Assembly: GCA_025642065.1 (NCBI GenBank)
Contig: JAODUP010000113.1
Location: 238,501 to 302,500 of the forward strand
DNA: 64,000 nucleotides
Source: Paralvinella palmiformis
Lineage: Eukaryota; Annelida; Polychaeta; Terebellida; Alvinellidae
Reading direction: 5' to 3'
Part shown: positions 24,603 to 36,772 of the stretch, piece by piece
How the letters are laid out: each line of letters starts with the position of its first letter
Numbering within the stretch: the stretch's first letter is position 1
Notes under the pieces: model-generated
Told to the model about the DNA's origin: nothing
Databases searched by the model: none
Seen by the model: only the letters and a program-made list of their open reading frames with translations
Made by a program: the position numbers and the translations under genes

Positions 24603-24932
24603 CATATACACAATACAAGATCCAGATTTTCTTGATTTATTGCGCCATATACCTTATTTTTGTTGATATATGTGTTTAACATGTCATTGTACATGTACTT
24701 AACTGTGTATATGTCGGGACAGGAGATATGGGTTATGTTGGTGTTTCTAAATGTGTTTCTTCTATCAATGTGTTTCGGTGTGTTTGGGTTAGTTGTATAG
24801 GTTTTCACTGAATACGATCCACAATAAGATACAACTTAATAACACCGAGTGATATACCATTGTTAAAATGATATGTCTATATATAAATGTACTGGTAAGT
24901 GGTGGACTTTATTGTCATCTGTAAACAACTTG

Positions 24933-24933
<1 letters not shown>
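24601..24933. other. Unique DNA, nothing recognised
   Basis: No gene. Confidence 0.4.
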
Positions 24934-24999
<66 letters not shown>

Positions 25000-25056
25000 G
25001 ATATGTCCCCCCCCCCCCTTCCTATTACATATATCTCTCCGTATCTCGTAAACGTA

Positions 25057-25091
<35 letters not shown>

Positions 25092-25140
25092 CTAGTGATG
25101 CCCCCACCTTCCCATTATATATATATATATCTCCGTATCT
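24934..25140. repeat. Duplicated CT-AT microsatellite block
   Basis: (CT)n-(AT)n at 24934-24992, a C12 tract at 25007-25018, then CT-AT again at about 25055-25090 and AT at about 25117-25130. The words CTCCGTATCTCGTAAACG (near 25037 and 25131) and TTCC-CATTA flank both, so the block is a local tandem duplication of about 95 bp. Confidence 0.85.
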
Positions 25141-25204
25141 CGTAAACGGCGACAAAGAGGAAAAGGCTGTAAATAACATTCTAGTTGACACGTCTAAAAA
25201 TCTT

Positions 25205-25242
25205 CCCCTTTATCTATCTTTCATTTTATCTTTCTGTCTGTA

Positions 25243-25331
<89 letters not shown>

Positions 25332-25335
25332 GCTT
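25205..25335. repeat. (ATCT)n-(AT)n microsatellite
   Basis: ATCT units at about 25240-25285 and AT at about 25286-25330. Confidence 0.95.
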
Positions 25336-26552
25336 ACCTATCTATATATCAATTTCTTTTTTTAATATATGAATGTATGTATTTATATATGTATGTTTGT
25401 ATCCATCAATCTATCTATCTATTGTCCATTTATCTATATCAGAAACGAGGCCGATGTCCTTCATTTATCACCCCCCCAGTTGTTGCTAAGTGATACATGG
25501 ATACCTTACGTCACTCTCTCCTCATCCCCCCCCCCAGTATTACCACCAACCCAGTGATTAATATACAAACACTTAACGTTCTACAAAGTAGGCCGAGTTT
25601 ATCTTGTTTTTACCAAAGCCACCCGGGAGCGATAAATTACCCAATCATCCCAGTCGATCCGGGATCTGTTAACCAGGAGATAAACACTTCAGATCCGTTA
25701 ATAAAACTCACATGAAAGAATCCAGCGGATCACTTGACACCGAACCCGTACAGCGGTACATCAATCCGGCGAAACGTACCTTGAATACGGCGAACCAAAC
25801 ACCAAATCGACCGATTGATTACAAGCGGCTATTTCGAGTAGAAACCCAAGTTACTCATCAATCTATCGGGTACTGGCTATCTGTCCTCGTTCAACGAAGA
25901 ATAGAAATGTTTACTTCGGGACGAAGCTTGTTCTTCTGTTGGCTCAATTTGTTTTCACGAATCTTAAATTATTTTGCGACATAAGAAAATCTGTTTTCAG
26001 CGGAATTGAGAATTTCTTGATCGTAAACAAATCGATTATTCTTCCTCTGGGAAATTAGAAGCTTACGAACGTGTGGACTTGTAAAGAATATTTCTTGTCA
26101 GTTGTAATCTGAATTTAAACAATCTTGTCCAGTGCCCATATTTAAGATGTAAGTTGGCGTAAACATGTCGCACGATAACTTTGAACGGTACTACTGTGGC
26201 AGTTCGTTTTTATTAAATTTTAGCGAAACCTGCGAAAACAAAACGTTGATTTCATCTGGAACTGGATTACTTAATTTGCCATTGTACATTTGATTACGAA
26301 ACAAGTCTGCGTATCGGAAGATGAATATCTATTCTAGCTTAATTTATTCCATACCAAAATGACAGGCTTAGAGCCACATTGAGGTCACGTGACTTACGCT
26401 TTACGATAAATGTACACATCCTTGATATGTTACAAGAGATTTGACAATCTGGAAGTACTATTGTTCGCGCGGTGTTAATATTCACGATGTTTAGCCTTCT
26501 TTAGCTACACTTTGTAGCTACGTAATCCACCACAGAACATCTCCATCTATCT
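25336..26552. other. Mostly unique DNA
   Basis: More ATCT-like units at 25340-25440 and C8-C9 tracts near 25471 and 25527. The plus frames 25497-25715 and 25712-25984 show no domain. Nothing else recognised. Confidence 0.4.
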
Positions 26553-26564
26553 GGGGGGGGGGGG

Positions 26565-26758
26565 GGCGCCTCCGTATTCTAACTAGTAGCGAGTTGGATC
26601 ACAGATGACTACCACCTGAGTTCGAATCTCGACGTGGGCATATCTGAGGGGTATTTCATCTTTGACTTGGCTTCATTGCCTTTGGGGGTCACTCGACCCA
26701 TTTAGCCTACCAGGTGCACAAAAGTGGCCGCAAAACGTCAATCATCATCATCATCATA
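26565..26758 (+). mobile_element. SINE-A copy 4, near full length
   Basis: Head GGCGCCTCCGTATTCTAAC, B box GAGTTCGAATCTC, middle block TTTCATCTTTGACTTGGCTT, then CCCATTTAGCCTACC and a GGCCGCAAAACGTCAATCAT tail with ATC units. A G14 tract (26553-26566) abuts the head. Confidence 0.95.
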
Positions 26759-26974
26759 TCATATCACCATCTAACCAGGTATAACCGTGAACGATCAATA
26801 TCCAGTTGATAGAACTTAATCTGGAATAAGTTACAAGGAAACAGTTGACGAAAGGTCACATTAGTGCATGACGGAAGATAATCCTCTTTTGGTAATGAGT
26901 AATATTAAGAAGGTTGCTTTATCTGCTTATTAATATATGTCTTTGTATATTTGAGTGTCTCTGTGTTTATTTAT
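26759..26974. other. Unique DNA, nothing recognised
   Basis: No feature. Confidence 0.4.
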
Positions 26975-27116
26975 TCAAGGTGTTTATCATTGACGCCGAC
27001 CACACCTAGCACATATGGCCGAAGGACGACGCCATAGAGAAACATATCACAAAAATAAAAATAGGAGACAGATTCGAACCCGTAACTTGGAGGCTTGCAG
27101 CGCAGTACTCTAACCA
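26975..27116 (-). mobile_element. tRNA-derived SINE (family G)
   Basis: On the minus strand the head has CAATGGTTAGAGTACTGCGC, then TGCAAGCCTCCAAG and B box GGGTTCGAATCTG. It closely resembles the SINE head at 46.28 kb, which follows the 25-bp minisatellite. The 3' part has a T-rich stretch and CTATGGCGTCGTCCTTCGG. Confidence 0.75.
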
Positions 27117-27273
27117 TTGTTTTAGTTCTGTGTGTTTTAGCTGTATATAATAAGGCACAGACACAGAGAATCTCGAACCGTGAATTCAAACTCTGGAAGT
27201 TTCTTCAGGGGACTGAATCCAAAGTGGCGACTTTTCTTGCTGAGATATGTATAATGTCTCAACAGTTCGTACG

Positions 27274-27312
27274 TGTGTGTGTGTGTGTTTCTTTGTGTGC
27301 GTGCGTGCATGC

Positions 27313-27351
<39 letters not shown>

Positions 27352-27372
27352 TGCGTGCGTGCGTGCGTGTTT
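27274..27372. repeat. GT/GCGT-(AT)n-GCGT microsatellite
   Basis: An AT core at about 27319-27348 is flanked on both sides by GT/GCGT repeats. Confidence 0.95.
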
Positions 27373-28344
27373 GATCCGTATACCCTCGAGGCTCGACACA
27401 ATAACCCTATCCGGTATATATTTCCACCATCCCCCATCTCTCGTTCTAACAAATAGATCAATTGAAATATGCAAAACGGTTTAATCTCCAGGATACTAAT
27501 TTCTCCATTCATATTTGGACTAGTTAACATAAGAGCCTTGATGGCGTGTCTACGAAAGATCACGACGCTTCAGACATTGAAGTGCAGCCTCAATATCCGT
27601 TCGATCACTGAGAAAGCCCCTTAATGAGATTAGTCTATCAGCTGACTGTATTAGCATGTGTACATTGCCCCATAAGTAAATAATACAACACGTTAACAGG
27701 AGATTTGGCAAAACTGAATTAAATCCAAAATAAGTCGAGATACTAAATACACAAAGAGAAGAGATCTTAGGGGAGAAGGAGCGGGAGGGATGGGGGGGGG
27801 GGCTTTTTGGGACTTATGAGGTATTTCACGAAGTTAACAAATCAAGTCAAGTACAGCAACTGTACCCATCAGCGAACATTGTTGTTTATGTTAATGTTGT
27901 TATTATGTGTGTCGAAGGAAATAAATGATTGCCGGTATTTTAAATGAAGCTGTGTAACCAAACTTTAGTGTAAACGATATCCCATATGATTGGTAAAGGA
28001 AAATACGGCGCATCACTTAGATGTCAATGTCTCGCAATTAACGTTTACTAGAAGTTAAACGTCATGGACAGATGTCGAAAAGTTCCCGTCAAGTCCGGAG
28101 CTGGTATGACATTTGTAAACTTGGTTTCTAGATGAAACATCCTGATTAATGCTTAATACATTCCTAGACATAGTGTACTTTAAATGGACTGTCTTTATAA
28201 TGTTGAATTGTGTGATAAAGCTTTAGTAAGTGTGTGTATTAGTAACTATTTGTTTTCTCGTGTGTGTATTTGTAACTTCTACACCTATATTTACACTAAA
28301 TATCTTTTTTTTTTCAGCTAGAAACGAGTCATTACTAAATCTAC
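27373..28344. other. Unique DNA, nothing recognised
   Basis: G11 at 27792-27802 and T10 at 28305-28314. The latter followed by CAG looks like a 3' splice site but no exon-like frame follows. Confidence 0.4.
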
Positions 28345-28497
28345 ATTATTATTATTACTATTATTATTATTAGTAGTAGTGGTAGTAGTAGCAGTAGTAG
28401 TAGTAGTGGTAGTAGTAGTTGTAGAACTAGTACTACTAGTAGTACTGATAATATAAATAGTAATAGCAGTAGATGTTGTAGCAGTAGCGATAGTAGT

Positions 28498-28534
<37 letters not shown>

Positions 28535-28700
28535 AAATCTAAGTAGTAGTAGCAGCAGTAGCAGCAGTAATAGACGAACTAGTATTACTAGTAGTAGTGG
28601 TAATATATGTAGTAATAGTAGTAATAGTTGTAGCAGCAGCAACAGTAGTAGTAGTAGTAGTAGTATGAGTAGTAGTAGTAGTAGTAGTAGCAGTAAAAGC
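28345..28700. repeat. (AGT)n trinucleotide array
   Basis: About 350 bp of ATT then AGT/AGC units with interruptions. Leu-rich or Thr-rich frames on the minus strand are artefacts. Confidence 0.95.
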
Positions 28701-29489
28701 CATAAAATCATAAAACTCCACAGAACCCCAAGGCTCTCAGTAGTACTTCAAAGACCGGAGGACTGAAGTGGTCACACCTTTTTACTGAGACATAAAATCG
28801 GTGAGAAGTTTCTATTTCCTCCCGTCGCTGATGTAGAATGGAGAGAGCGGACGATCAAGTGTTAATTATAACAATCGTTCGTCTGGAGAGGACCGACGAA
28901 GGACAACAGAAATAACGAAGTCGGATGTCGACTTAGTATTCCTCTGGTGTCATGTCTCTAACGTGGCGTGAAATAGCCTCCTGGCGGTGGAGAATGGAAT
29001 TAGTCGCCGCTGATATATTGTCCAGCATTATATGAGGGCAATCGCTGAACGCCGAACAATGAAGAGTGATACTCCGTGCGCGATCGGCAACTATGCTCCT
29101 GTTGTTGTGGTGGTTGTTGTCGTTGATGTCGTTGTTTTTGTTGTTGGTGTTGTCATTTTTGTTGTTGCAGCGCCGCGCCCCTGAATCCATTCTTCGTCAG
29201 CCAATATAGGAAGGACATTACATTAGCACGTGACGCGTAGCATCTTAGCCTTTAAATACCTTTATGTATGATGGCGAATATCATCAATAATTAACTGGGT
29301 TTTTTTTAAACTAGAAAAACATTAACATTGATTGGTGTGATTTATGAAGCTACATGTTAAATACCCCAATTAAGATTGATATCCTGCTTGAACGTCAGCA
29401 TCAGCCACCGAAATGTGTTTTACTTCATGTTGATGTCATCAATATAAGTAAATATAAATGGGAACATTTATGTCAATAGTAATGTTTAT
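28701..29489. other. Unique DNA; GTT tract near 29100-29165
   Basis: About 28720-29220 is moderately CpG-rich. An imperfect GTT/GTC tract lies near 29100-29165. The minus Asn-rich frame at 28933-29190 derives from that tract. Confidence 0.4.
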
Positions 29490-29498
29490 TGGTGGTGG

Positions 29499-29530
<32 letters not shown>

Positions 29531-29694
29531 GTGTTTTACGGCCACATTTGTGCACAAGGTAGGATAAATGGGCCGAGGGTCATGAAGCGAAATCAAAAAT
29601 GAAACACCCTTCCGATATTCCCACGTCGACATTCAAACTTAGTAGGTAGAGTGACCTGTGGTCCAACACGCTACCAACTAGATCACGGAGGCAT
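29490..29694 (-). mobile_element. SINE-A copy 5 with (GAT)n tail
   Basis: The 3' tail, seen on plus at 29491-29529, is about ten ATG/GAT units, followed by GTGTTTTACGGCCACATTTG. The block holding CGACCTCCAAAGGTAATG is deleted. The head ends in GATCACGGAGGC. Confidence 0.93.
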
Positions 29695-29710
29695 CCCAGC
29701 AATGTGTTTT

Positions 29711-29711
<1 letters not shown>

Positions 29712-29745
<34 letters not shown>
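29712..29745. repeat. (AT)n microsatellite
   Basis: About 30 bp AT directly beyond the SINE head. Confidence 0.95.
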
Positions 29746-29749
<4 letters not shown>

Positions 29750-29826
29750 ATTTCCTTATATATAATAAATAAATGCACCTATCCATTAAGAATTTATTTT
29801 CTGATTAATTCGCTTGTACAATCGAT

Positions 29827-29833
<7 letters not shown>

Positions 29834-29870
<37 letters not shown>
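29834..29870. repeat. (AT)n microsatellite
   Basis: About 36 bp AT. Confidence 0.95.
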
Positions 29871-29871
<1 letters not shown>

Positions 29872-30659
29872 GTCTTTTATCACAGTAAACAGCATTTCGT
29901 TTTCCAGACCGAACACATCAACATACACCAGCATCTACATTCACATCATTATTTATATAATTTTCCGCAATGATGTTGCCCTGGAGTTCAAAAACATGAT
30001 ATACGTTTTTATCATCAAATGCATTTATGACATATTATATCTGATAATGGTAAATAAATTAGTGCTGACATATAACCAAAAGGCTCAATTTCCCCTCAGG
30101 TACTGGTTCATCCAGTAACGCTCAACCTACACAAGTCCGAGTTCGCTCAACAACAGACAACCATCAGTATGGTTAACTGGCAGAAATAAATTACGATATT
30201 TGATTAGATAAACCTATGTCCAGAAAGTATATTCTCCCCCCCCCCCAGGATAGTGCTGTTGGAATTAAGATGTGTTGACCTAGTGCTTCAAGCATCATGA
30301 AGATCGAAATCATGCCAAAGGATCCAAGAAAGACTCGTAGAACTTGACGTAACAAATGAAGCGCTATGTATTGCTCTGAATTTAATACGAACGAGATACG
30401 CGTATATCAAAGTTGTATACTTACTTCATGCAGCGATATGTTCCGAGATAAAATGCGACAAGTATTCTTTCCGCGTTCAGCAAATATAATTTCTTCTTTT
30501 GATCCAGGTCCTAATGGAATCTGTGGCTGATGTGACAGTAATTAGATATTTTCTATCGGCGCAGTTCACGACATAAAATAGATATTTGTGTTTATCGTCT
30601 GCTTGTAATAAATCCCCTGTGACAAAGGATTGATAAAATGGTATTCATTCCGGGGTAGA
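29871..30659. other. Unique AT-rich DNA
   Basis: The plus frame 29651-30118 spans two AT arrays and has no domain. C11 at 30236-30246. Confidence 0.4.
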
Positions 30660-30831
30660 GATTCTACACTCTTGCTACTGCTATTGCTGTTACTGCTATT
30701 ACTGTTACTGCTATTGCTGTTACTGCTATTGCTGCTACAACGACTACTGCAACCAATACTAGCACCGCCACTACCACTACTGAGACTACTATTACTATTA
30801 TTACTACGACTGCGATAACTACTACTACTTC

Positions 30832-30879
<48 letters not shown>

Positions 30880-31037
30880 CATATCATCATCATCATCACC
30901 ATGTCTTTGTACTACTGCTGCTGCTATAACTAATACTACTACTACTACTACTAAGATAATAATAATAATTTTAAACAAATTAAATAATAATAATAATAAT
31001 AATAGAAGTAACAGTAGTTATGGCAGTAGTAGTAGTA

Positions 31038-31078
<41 letters not shown>

Positions 31079-31080
31079 AT
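30660..31080. repeat. Inverted trinucleotide arrays (ACT/ATT then AGT)
   Basis: The plus strand reads ACT/ATT-type units to about 30960, then AAT and AGT units at 31010-31077. The two ends are complementary and could pair. Frames over it are artefacts. Confidence 0.93.
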
Positions 31081-31644
31081 GAATGAACAACAATAATAAC
31101 ATATACCGCTATTTCCCATAACCAATGCTACTACTATCATGATAGCTATTCCTTCTGACAACATCAACACTATATCCGCTAGTACAATACTTCTAATACT
31201 AAAATTAGTATTATTTGTTCTAAAGCTACCACTACCACAACGAACACATCCGCTACTATCAGTACTACGACCAATATCCCAGCCGGTCCTCAGCACCATC
31301 TCAAGCCGCTAACACGATCATAATGGACAGCTGTACCAATAAATATCTCCTTCCAGTTTATCATTTGATATTAATGTTGACAGTAACAATTGGCGAGCGT
31401 CTCGGTTATCCATATCTCTATATTTGTTACTGCCTGGCTCTGGCTTATACGGCTCCTTATAATAAATAGAGTGTCGGCTGATCACAATGTATTGGTATCT
31501 ATTTTAGATGATATACGTCTGCGTTCGATGAGTGTATATGTTGATATCTAGGTGCGGGTTCGGGGGGAATATTTGTGGGTCATTTAGATATTTATTCGGG
31601 ATTATATTTGCAGATGTGTTCGTCCTTTGAGAGTACAACCGTAG

Positions 31645-31655
<11 letters not shown>
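31081..31655. other. Unique DNA with decayed ACT units at start
   Basis: 31105-31265 still holds scattered ACT triplets. No gene. Confidence 0.4.
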
Positions 31656-31695
<40 letters not shown>

Positions 31696-31920
31696 ATCCC
31701 TCCCCCTTTTCTATCTATCTATCTCTCACTCGGTCATTCTCTCTCTCTCACTCACTCACTCACTCACTACTCACTACTATTCTCTAATCTCTACTCACTC
31801 ACTCACTCACCATATAACTAACTCACTTACTTTCTCTATATATATCTAGCTATCTATCTATCTCTCACTCACTCACTCACTCATTCACTCTCTCCTTCTC
31901 TCTCTCTCTCGCTCACTTCA

Positions 31921-32018
<98 letters not shown>
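31656..32018. repeat. Long compound CTAT / CACT / CT / AT microsatellite
   Basis: Alternating CTAT, CTCA and CT blocks end in about 30 bp CT and 58 bp AT. Confidence 0.97.
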
Positions 32019-32019
<1 letters not shown>

Positions 32020-32665
32020 GTGGTGGTGCAACTATACACGCCTATGTTTATAGATGTGTTTGTGCATGTATGAGTAGTTTCTTCAGTTTCTACGTACAAA
32101 TTGCCACATGCTGCATTTCGACGTCATCCAAAGACGAGCCACGCTTGAGACGGGGACACCGCCGACCGTATGGCACAAAGGATCATCATTACTTCAAGGC
32201 GACCTTGATCAAACCCGCAACGCCAAGCGATAGCTACTCGACAGCGCCCTACGTACGTGACCGACACAAACGCCCCCATTCCTAGCAGGACTACACTCTG
32301 AGGTCAAGGCGATCCAGAAGGCAGGACGGCAGTAAATAAAGATCCCATCGGAGGGAAGACGGTCGGCATACGGAGCCGATATCACGACAGTCAGTCCAGA
32401 AGTCGTTATTTAATTTATTAGAAATTCCTCTATGGCGCTCATTTACCATTGAATTTTAGACAGCCCAAGCATCTTAACACACAATACACCAGCATCTTAT
32501 GGGGGGAAGAGATAAAAAAAAGGATTTATATCAAGGAGGATTTTCGTTGAAGTGGTATTTTATAGAATCTAATACAATTATTAGCCTGTCCTAGATAGGA
32601 TTTCATTTGCCATTGGCGTGAGATTAGATTACTGTTAACCTTGTTACGATAACATCAAGGTCGTT
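32019..32665. other. Unique DNA; CpG-rich at about 32100-32400
   Basis: The plus frame at 32070-32285 shows no domain I recognise. Confidence 0.35.
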
Positions 32666-32833
32666 CCGATGACACAGAGGCTAGGACAGTGCGACGGAAG
32701 ACTTCGGGTTGTGGGTTCAAACTCTGTTCATACCGGTGTTTCTGGTAGATGTTACTCTAGTGAGCCGCTTCGATTACTATACGTCCAAAGTATGACCAGT
32801 GTTGAGGCAATATACCTCAACTCAACTCAACAT
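32666..32833 (+). mobile_element. tRNA-derived SINE (family C)
   Basis: GTTCCGATGACACAGAGGC leads to B box GGGTTCAAACTC at tRNA spacing, a unique body of about 100 bp, and an end of CTCAACTCAACTCAAC units. Confidence 0.65.
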
Positions 32834-32933
32834 CATTAGTATTAGTATTATCATTATAACAGGTAGTCGTCGATATACACGACCTACTCAACTTACGACT
32901 GTTCGACTCTACGACCAGTGGCACGACTTAAAG

Positions 32934-33127
32934 ATTGATGATGGTTGATGATTGATGTTTTACGGCCATTTTTGTGCACATGGTAGGCTAAATGGGCCGA
33001 GCGACCTGCAAGGGTAGTGATGCGAAGTCAAAGACGAAACAACCTTCAGATATGCCTACGCCGAGATTCGAACACGGGTGGTAGTGATCTGTGGTCCAAC
33101 GCGCTACCGCTAGATCACGGAGGCCCC
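32934..33127 (-). mobile_element. SINE-A copy 6, near full length
   Basis: Tail GATTGATGTTTTACGGCCAT, then TGGTAGGCTAAATGGGCCGA, B box complement GAGATTCGAACACGG, and head CGCTAGATCACGGAGGCCCC. In element orientation the head begins GGGGGCCTCCGTGATCTAGC, fitting a Pol III A box. Confidence 0.96.
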
Positions 33128-33449
33128 CGGTAGGCCTTAAAGATGATTATAATATCATTACACAGTATAATATACGTAAGGTCATTATAACATAGGCCGA
33201 CTTACGACCAGATCAACTTAAGAAAGGTCAAGGTCATAACCAATCAAGGTCGTAAGTCGACGACTACCTGTATTAGTAATAGTAGTAGTAGTTGTTGTTG
33301 TTGTAGTAGTTGTGCTAGTAGTAGAAGGTTTATTTGTTCAGGATAACATCTGAGATCTGAAACTGCCCAGAAAGCAATAATCTGAGATATCGCGGCTATC
33401 TTCAAACTCTTTATCCGCTCGTCAATCTGTTTATTATAAATATTATCTT

Positions 33450-33485
<36 letters not shown>

Positions 33486-33648
33486 GAGACATAAATGTTG
33501 TGAGTTATGACTTTAAAATATCTTTCTTTTTAATCGGACTTAAAGTAGGAGTCTAGCAGATGTTCACGTGTTTAGCAGATTCTAGTTTTTGGACCTCTGT
33601 CTTATCAACGCTTTAACAAACCGCCCCTTTTAGCTTTCAATAGCTTAA

Positions 33649-33650
<2 letters not shown>
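33128..33650. other. Unique DNA with short GTA and AT tracts
   Basis: GTA/GTT units at 33272-33325 and AT at about 33455-33482. A segment near 32865-32950 (GTAGTCGTCG) recurs in complement near 33250-33268 (CGACGACTAC), flanking the SINE. Confidence 0.5.
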
Positions 33651-33684
<34 letters not shown>

Positions 33685-33790
33685 CTCCTTGTACATAAAG
33701 ACACCATTCGCGCGCGAGCGTACGCAAACACACACACACGCGCGCGCGCGCGCACGGAATCACACAAAGCAAGCAAGCACACACGCATGC
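33651..33790. repeat. AT, then CA/CG and CAAG microsatellites
   Basis: AT at 33652-33680, CA then CG at about 33731-33753, and AAGC units to 33780. Confidence 0.9.
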
Positions 33791-34257
33791 TATAGCGCAT
33801 TTCCACGCCAACGCAATAGTAACCTCCCGTGGCTTCATTAACAAACAATAACCAGGTAGTCGTTGAAGTCACCGTAACGTCTAATATATCCAATCAGCTC
33901 AAAACTACCTCAAAACCTAATAACCTTAACGTACTTGACTCTATCTCTCCTCTAAATATCCAGAACACTCACCGACTGACAGGTCATAGACATTAACCGC
34001 TCTACAACACAGACATCGGACAGTCAACTCGGGAGACTATGACAACAATCCAGATCTTCCTCGTTTAGGTGAGGAGATGGCTCAAAGTGACTGACGGGAA
34101 TATAAATAGAACGTCTCCAAGTGTTATCATCTCACTTATGTCAATGTTAAGTATGATACAGCCAAGGTTAGGAGGTCAGACGAAGTTAGCTACAGACCCA
34201 GTTGACATATCTAACATTACACTTGTAACCGTGTACATTTTCCTTAGCAGTGTTGGA
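33791..34257. other. Unique DNA, nothing recognised
   Basis: No gene. Confidence 0.4.
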
Positions 34258-34258
34258 C

Positions 34259-34292
<34 letters not shown>

Positions 34293-34428
34293 GTGTCTGT
34301 GTGGACATGGGTATGTACGTTTGTGTGTATGGGTAAATGTGTGTATGCGAGAATCGGTATCTGTATCTGTATTGAAGGTGTGTGGGTGTGTGTATGTGTG
34401 TGTATGTGTATGTGTGCGCGCGCGCAGG
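34258..34428. repeat. Interrupted (GT)n microsatellite
   Basis: GT/GTAT repeats with a non-repeat centre, ending in a CG run at about 34417-34425. The long Cys/Val-rich frames are artefacts. Confidence 0.93.
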
Positions 34429-34689
34429 TCTCCGTGGGTGTGTCTTCTGTACCGGTGGCAATTTCACCAAAACATGTTTCGTATTATGCCCATACTCTGA
34501 TATAGACATATACAGCACAATGGAGGTGGGGGGGGGGAGTTCGTTGAACCCGCGTATAACATTCTCGAAACGTTTAATGGCAATAACGGGAGCCTTCAAT
34601 AGGAACTCCTTCCGCCATTCTCGAAGTGGTTCCCTATATCCCGACGGCAAATAGAAAACACGCCAACCTCTGGGACCTGAACGATGGGG

Positions 34690-35350
34690 TCGGATTAATC
34701 CCATCACGTGACCTTCCAGTCAGTCACTTGACGGCAGCACAAACGAGGCCAAAGCCGCGTGGCCTCGCGTAAATCATAATGCGAGGCACCGACCGAATGT
34801 TCCCCTCGCGTTTCGCAACCACCGGGGAGCCGTAGCCGGAGATAGCGCCGATTTATGCTGTCAAATGATCATTACGGTGGCGACATCGGGCGGACAAACG
34901 ACGCACTAAAACGAGCAACATATTATATTTGTATGCAAATGACGGGAATATTTCACGGCGTCCAGCGCGATAAACCGCTCCTCTGTAGGACAAGACAACT
35001 TCCGGTTTCGTAGGGGGGCCGCAGCTGCGTCAAGGTTTTCAATTAACTTCACCGCGCATAATGAAATGGCGTAGGAGGATTTCCGGTCGATCGGTTCTCC
35101 ATTTTATGGCACCGGCCAATGGATGATGACATCAAAATAAATTCCGTGTCGCCGAAGAGGATTAATCGGCGGATAATTGCCTCCTTGACGCGGATAATAT
35201 CCTTCTCGTTGACATCATAAATGGCGAATTAGTTCGGTGATAAACTTAATATTATTTCGGGGATTTAAGCCACATTTGTCTGGTACGATGGCCGCTCCAG
35301 ACGTCGATAAATGATTTCGTCAACGACACCGTGCCCTTAAGAATAATTAT
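34690..35350. promoter_or_regulatory. Candidate regulatory region (CpG-rich, repeat-free)
   Basis: The longest CpG-rich, repeat-free stretch in the window. It has an octamer ATGCAAAT (34933-34940, the known POU/Oct site), ATAATGAAATGG near 35060 and CCAAT-like GGCCAATGG near 35114. No exon-like frame is seen. A developmental enhancer or other conserved non-coding element would fit, but conservation cannot be judged here. Confidence 0.25.
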
Positions 35351-36635
35351 TTTCTCTTTTGCATATTAGCTACGAGCCGGCAATGACACGATGTTGTCTT
35401 TGACGCAATGGCTAGAAATACGTGTGAAATAATCCTTGACGCAATGTCGAAAACAATTACACGTATTCCGGGCTTTGATCTACTGGTTACGAGCAGCAAT
35501 AAATAATTTTGACTTTGACATATTGCGTACGAATGACAATAACCAACTTTATCCTTTCAACAGTTATCGCAACGAACAATAGTAGTTCTTTCTGCGTTAC
35601 ATTTATCACAACCAATGTGACTGATGTGTCAGTGACCGAACACAACAATTAAACTTTTTCACTGTCGCGTGAACAATGTTTTTAATACACGCTTATATAA
35701 ATTACGAGGACCAGTAACGGGAATTGTAAAACTAAAGATGCGAAATTTATCGTGAATACGAGAAAAACGCCCGTTCTGCGTTTAACAAAAGCAAATCTTA
35801 ACCGTAGTGACAAAATCAGCTGGAGTAAATTTTACCATCGTCGCGATAGCCGAAGGCAAGTGAGGGTAGAGATCTCGACCTTCAGAGAAAACACACTTCC
35901 GAGTTAGCAAACTCAATTTATAGTCAAAAGCAAAGACAAGGTGGATCCCTGTTTACTGAGTGCTTCATTAACAGGCAGTCTATGGACTCTGAGAGAAGCG
36001 TAGTATGTTTTGCGACTGTTATAATGATTTGTCCGCGAGGATTCCTCGTGCGTGAAGTGAGCGGAGTATAGGAGTACGCATGTCGAGTAGGCATGTCCAG
36101 AACGCATGCCTCCCCCCCACACACACACACATGTCGAGTACGCATCTCGAGTAGCGATGTCGAGATCACATGCCACACACACACACACATGTCGAGTAAC
36201 AACAACACTCACAGAAAATTACCACCATGGTTCAGTTCGTAGGGAAACGGCATCATGTCCAACCATGGACACTTACCAACAACACACCGGTTCGAGCTCA
36301 CATGGTACCGTTAAATATATGGGCTCCTTTCTGCAGCCTCTCAATACTTGACACCAATCAACAGATAATAGTATTTAAGGAGAAATAATAAAAACGTTCT
36401 GTCAACGTTGTCTGAATGTTGTGTAAAACAATATCTCAACGTTTTCTCAACTTTGTCTCAATGCTGTCTCAAAGTCAGACATGAACATTCAATCAAATTG
36501 TTCATGGGTAGATACTTAGATTAGGTTATCATAATATTTAAAGGTGATACAGCCTTCAGTAAGTAGGAAGTGACTGAGGAAGTGAGTAATTCAGTAGATG
36601 AGTAGATGGAGCTTGTTTGAATGATTACTTATTTG
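35351..36635. other. Unique DNA with short CA repeats
   Basis: Two copies of a roughly 55-bp unit with CACACACACATGTCGAGTA lie at about 36119-36198. No gene. Confidence 0.4.
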
Positions 36636-36772
36636 AGTGAACGAGTGAGTGGGTGAGTGAGTGAGTGAGTGGGTGAGTGAGTGAGTGAGTGAGTGTTTGA
36701 ATGATAAAGTGAGTTAGTGGGGCAGGAACGGAGGGGTGTGAGTGAGTTAGTGAGTGAGTGAATGAGGGAGGG
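36636..36772. repeat. (GAGT)n tetranucleotide array
   Basis: GAGT with GGGT interruptions, then a degenerate second block. Confidence 0.93.

Noticed and set aside
28305..28320. Polypyrimidine tract plus CAG as a 3' splice site
   Set aside because: No open exon-like sequence follows; it leads into the AGT array.
29651..30118. 155-aa frame as a gene
   Set aside because: It spans part of SINE-A and two AT arrays, and the rest has no recognised domain.
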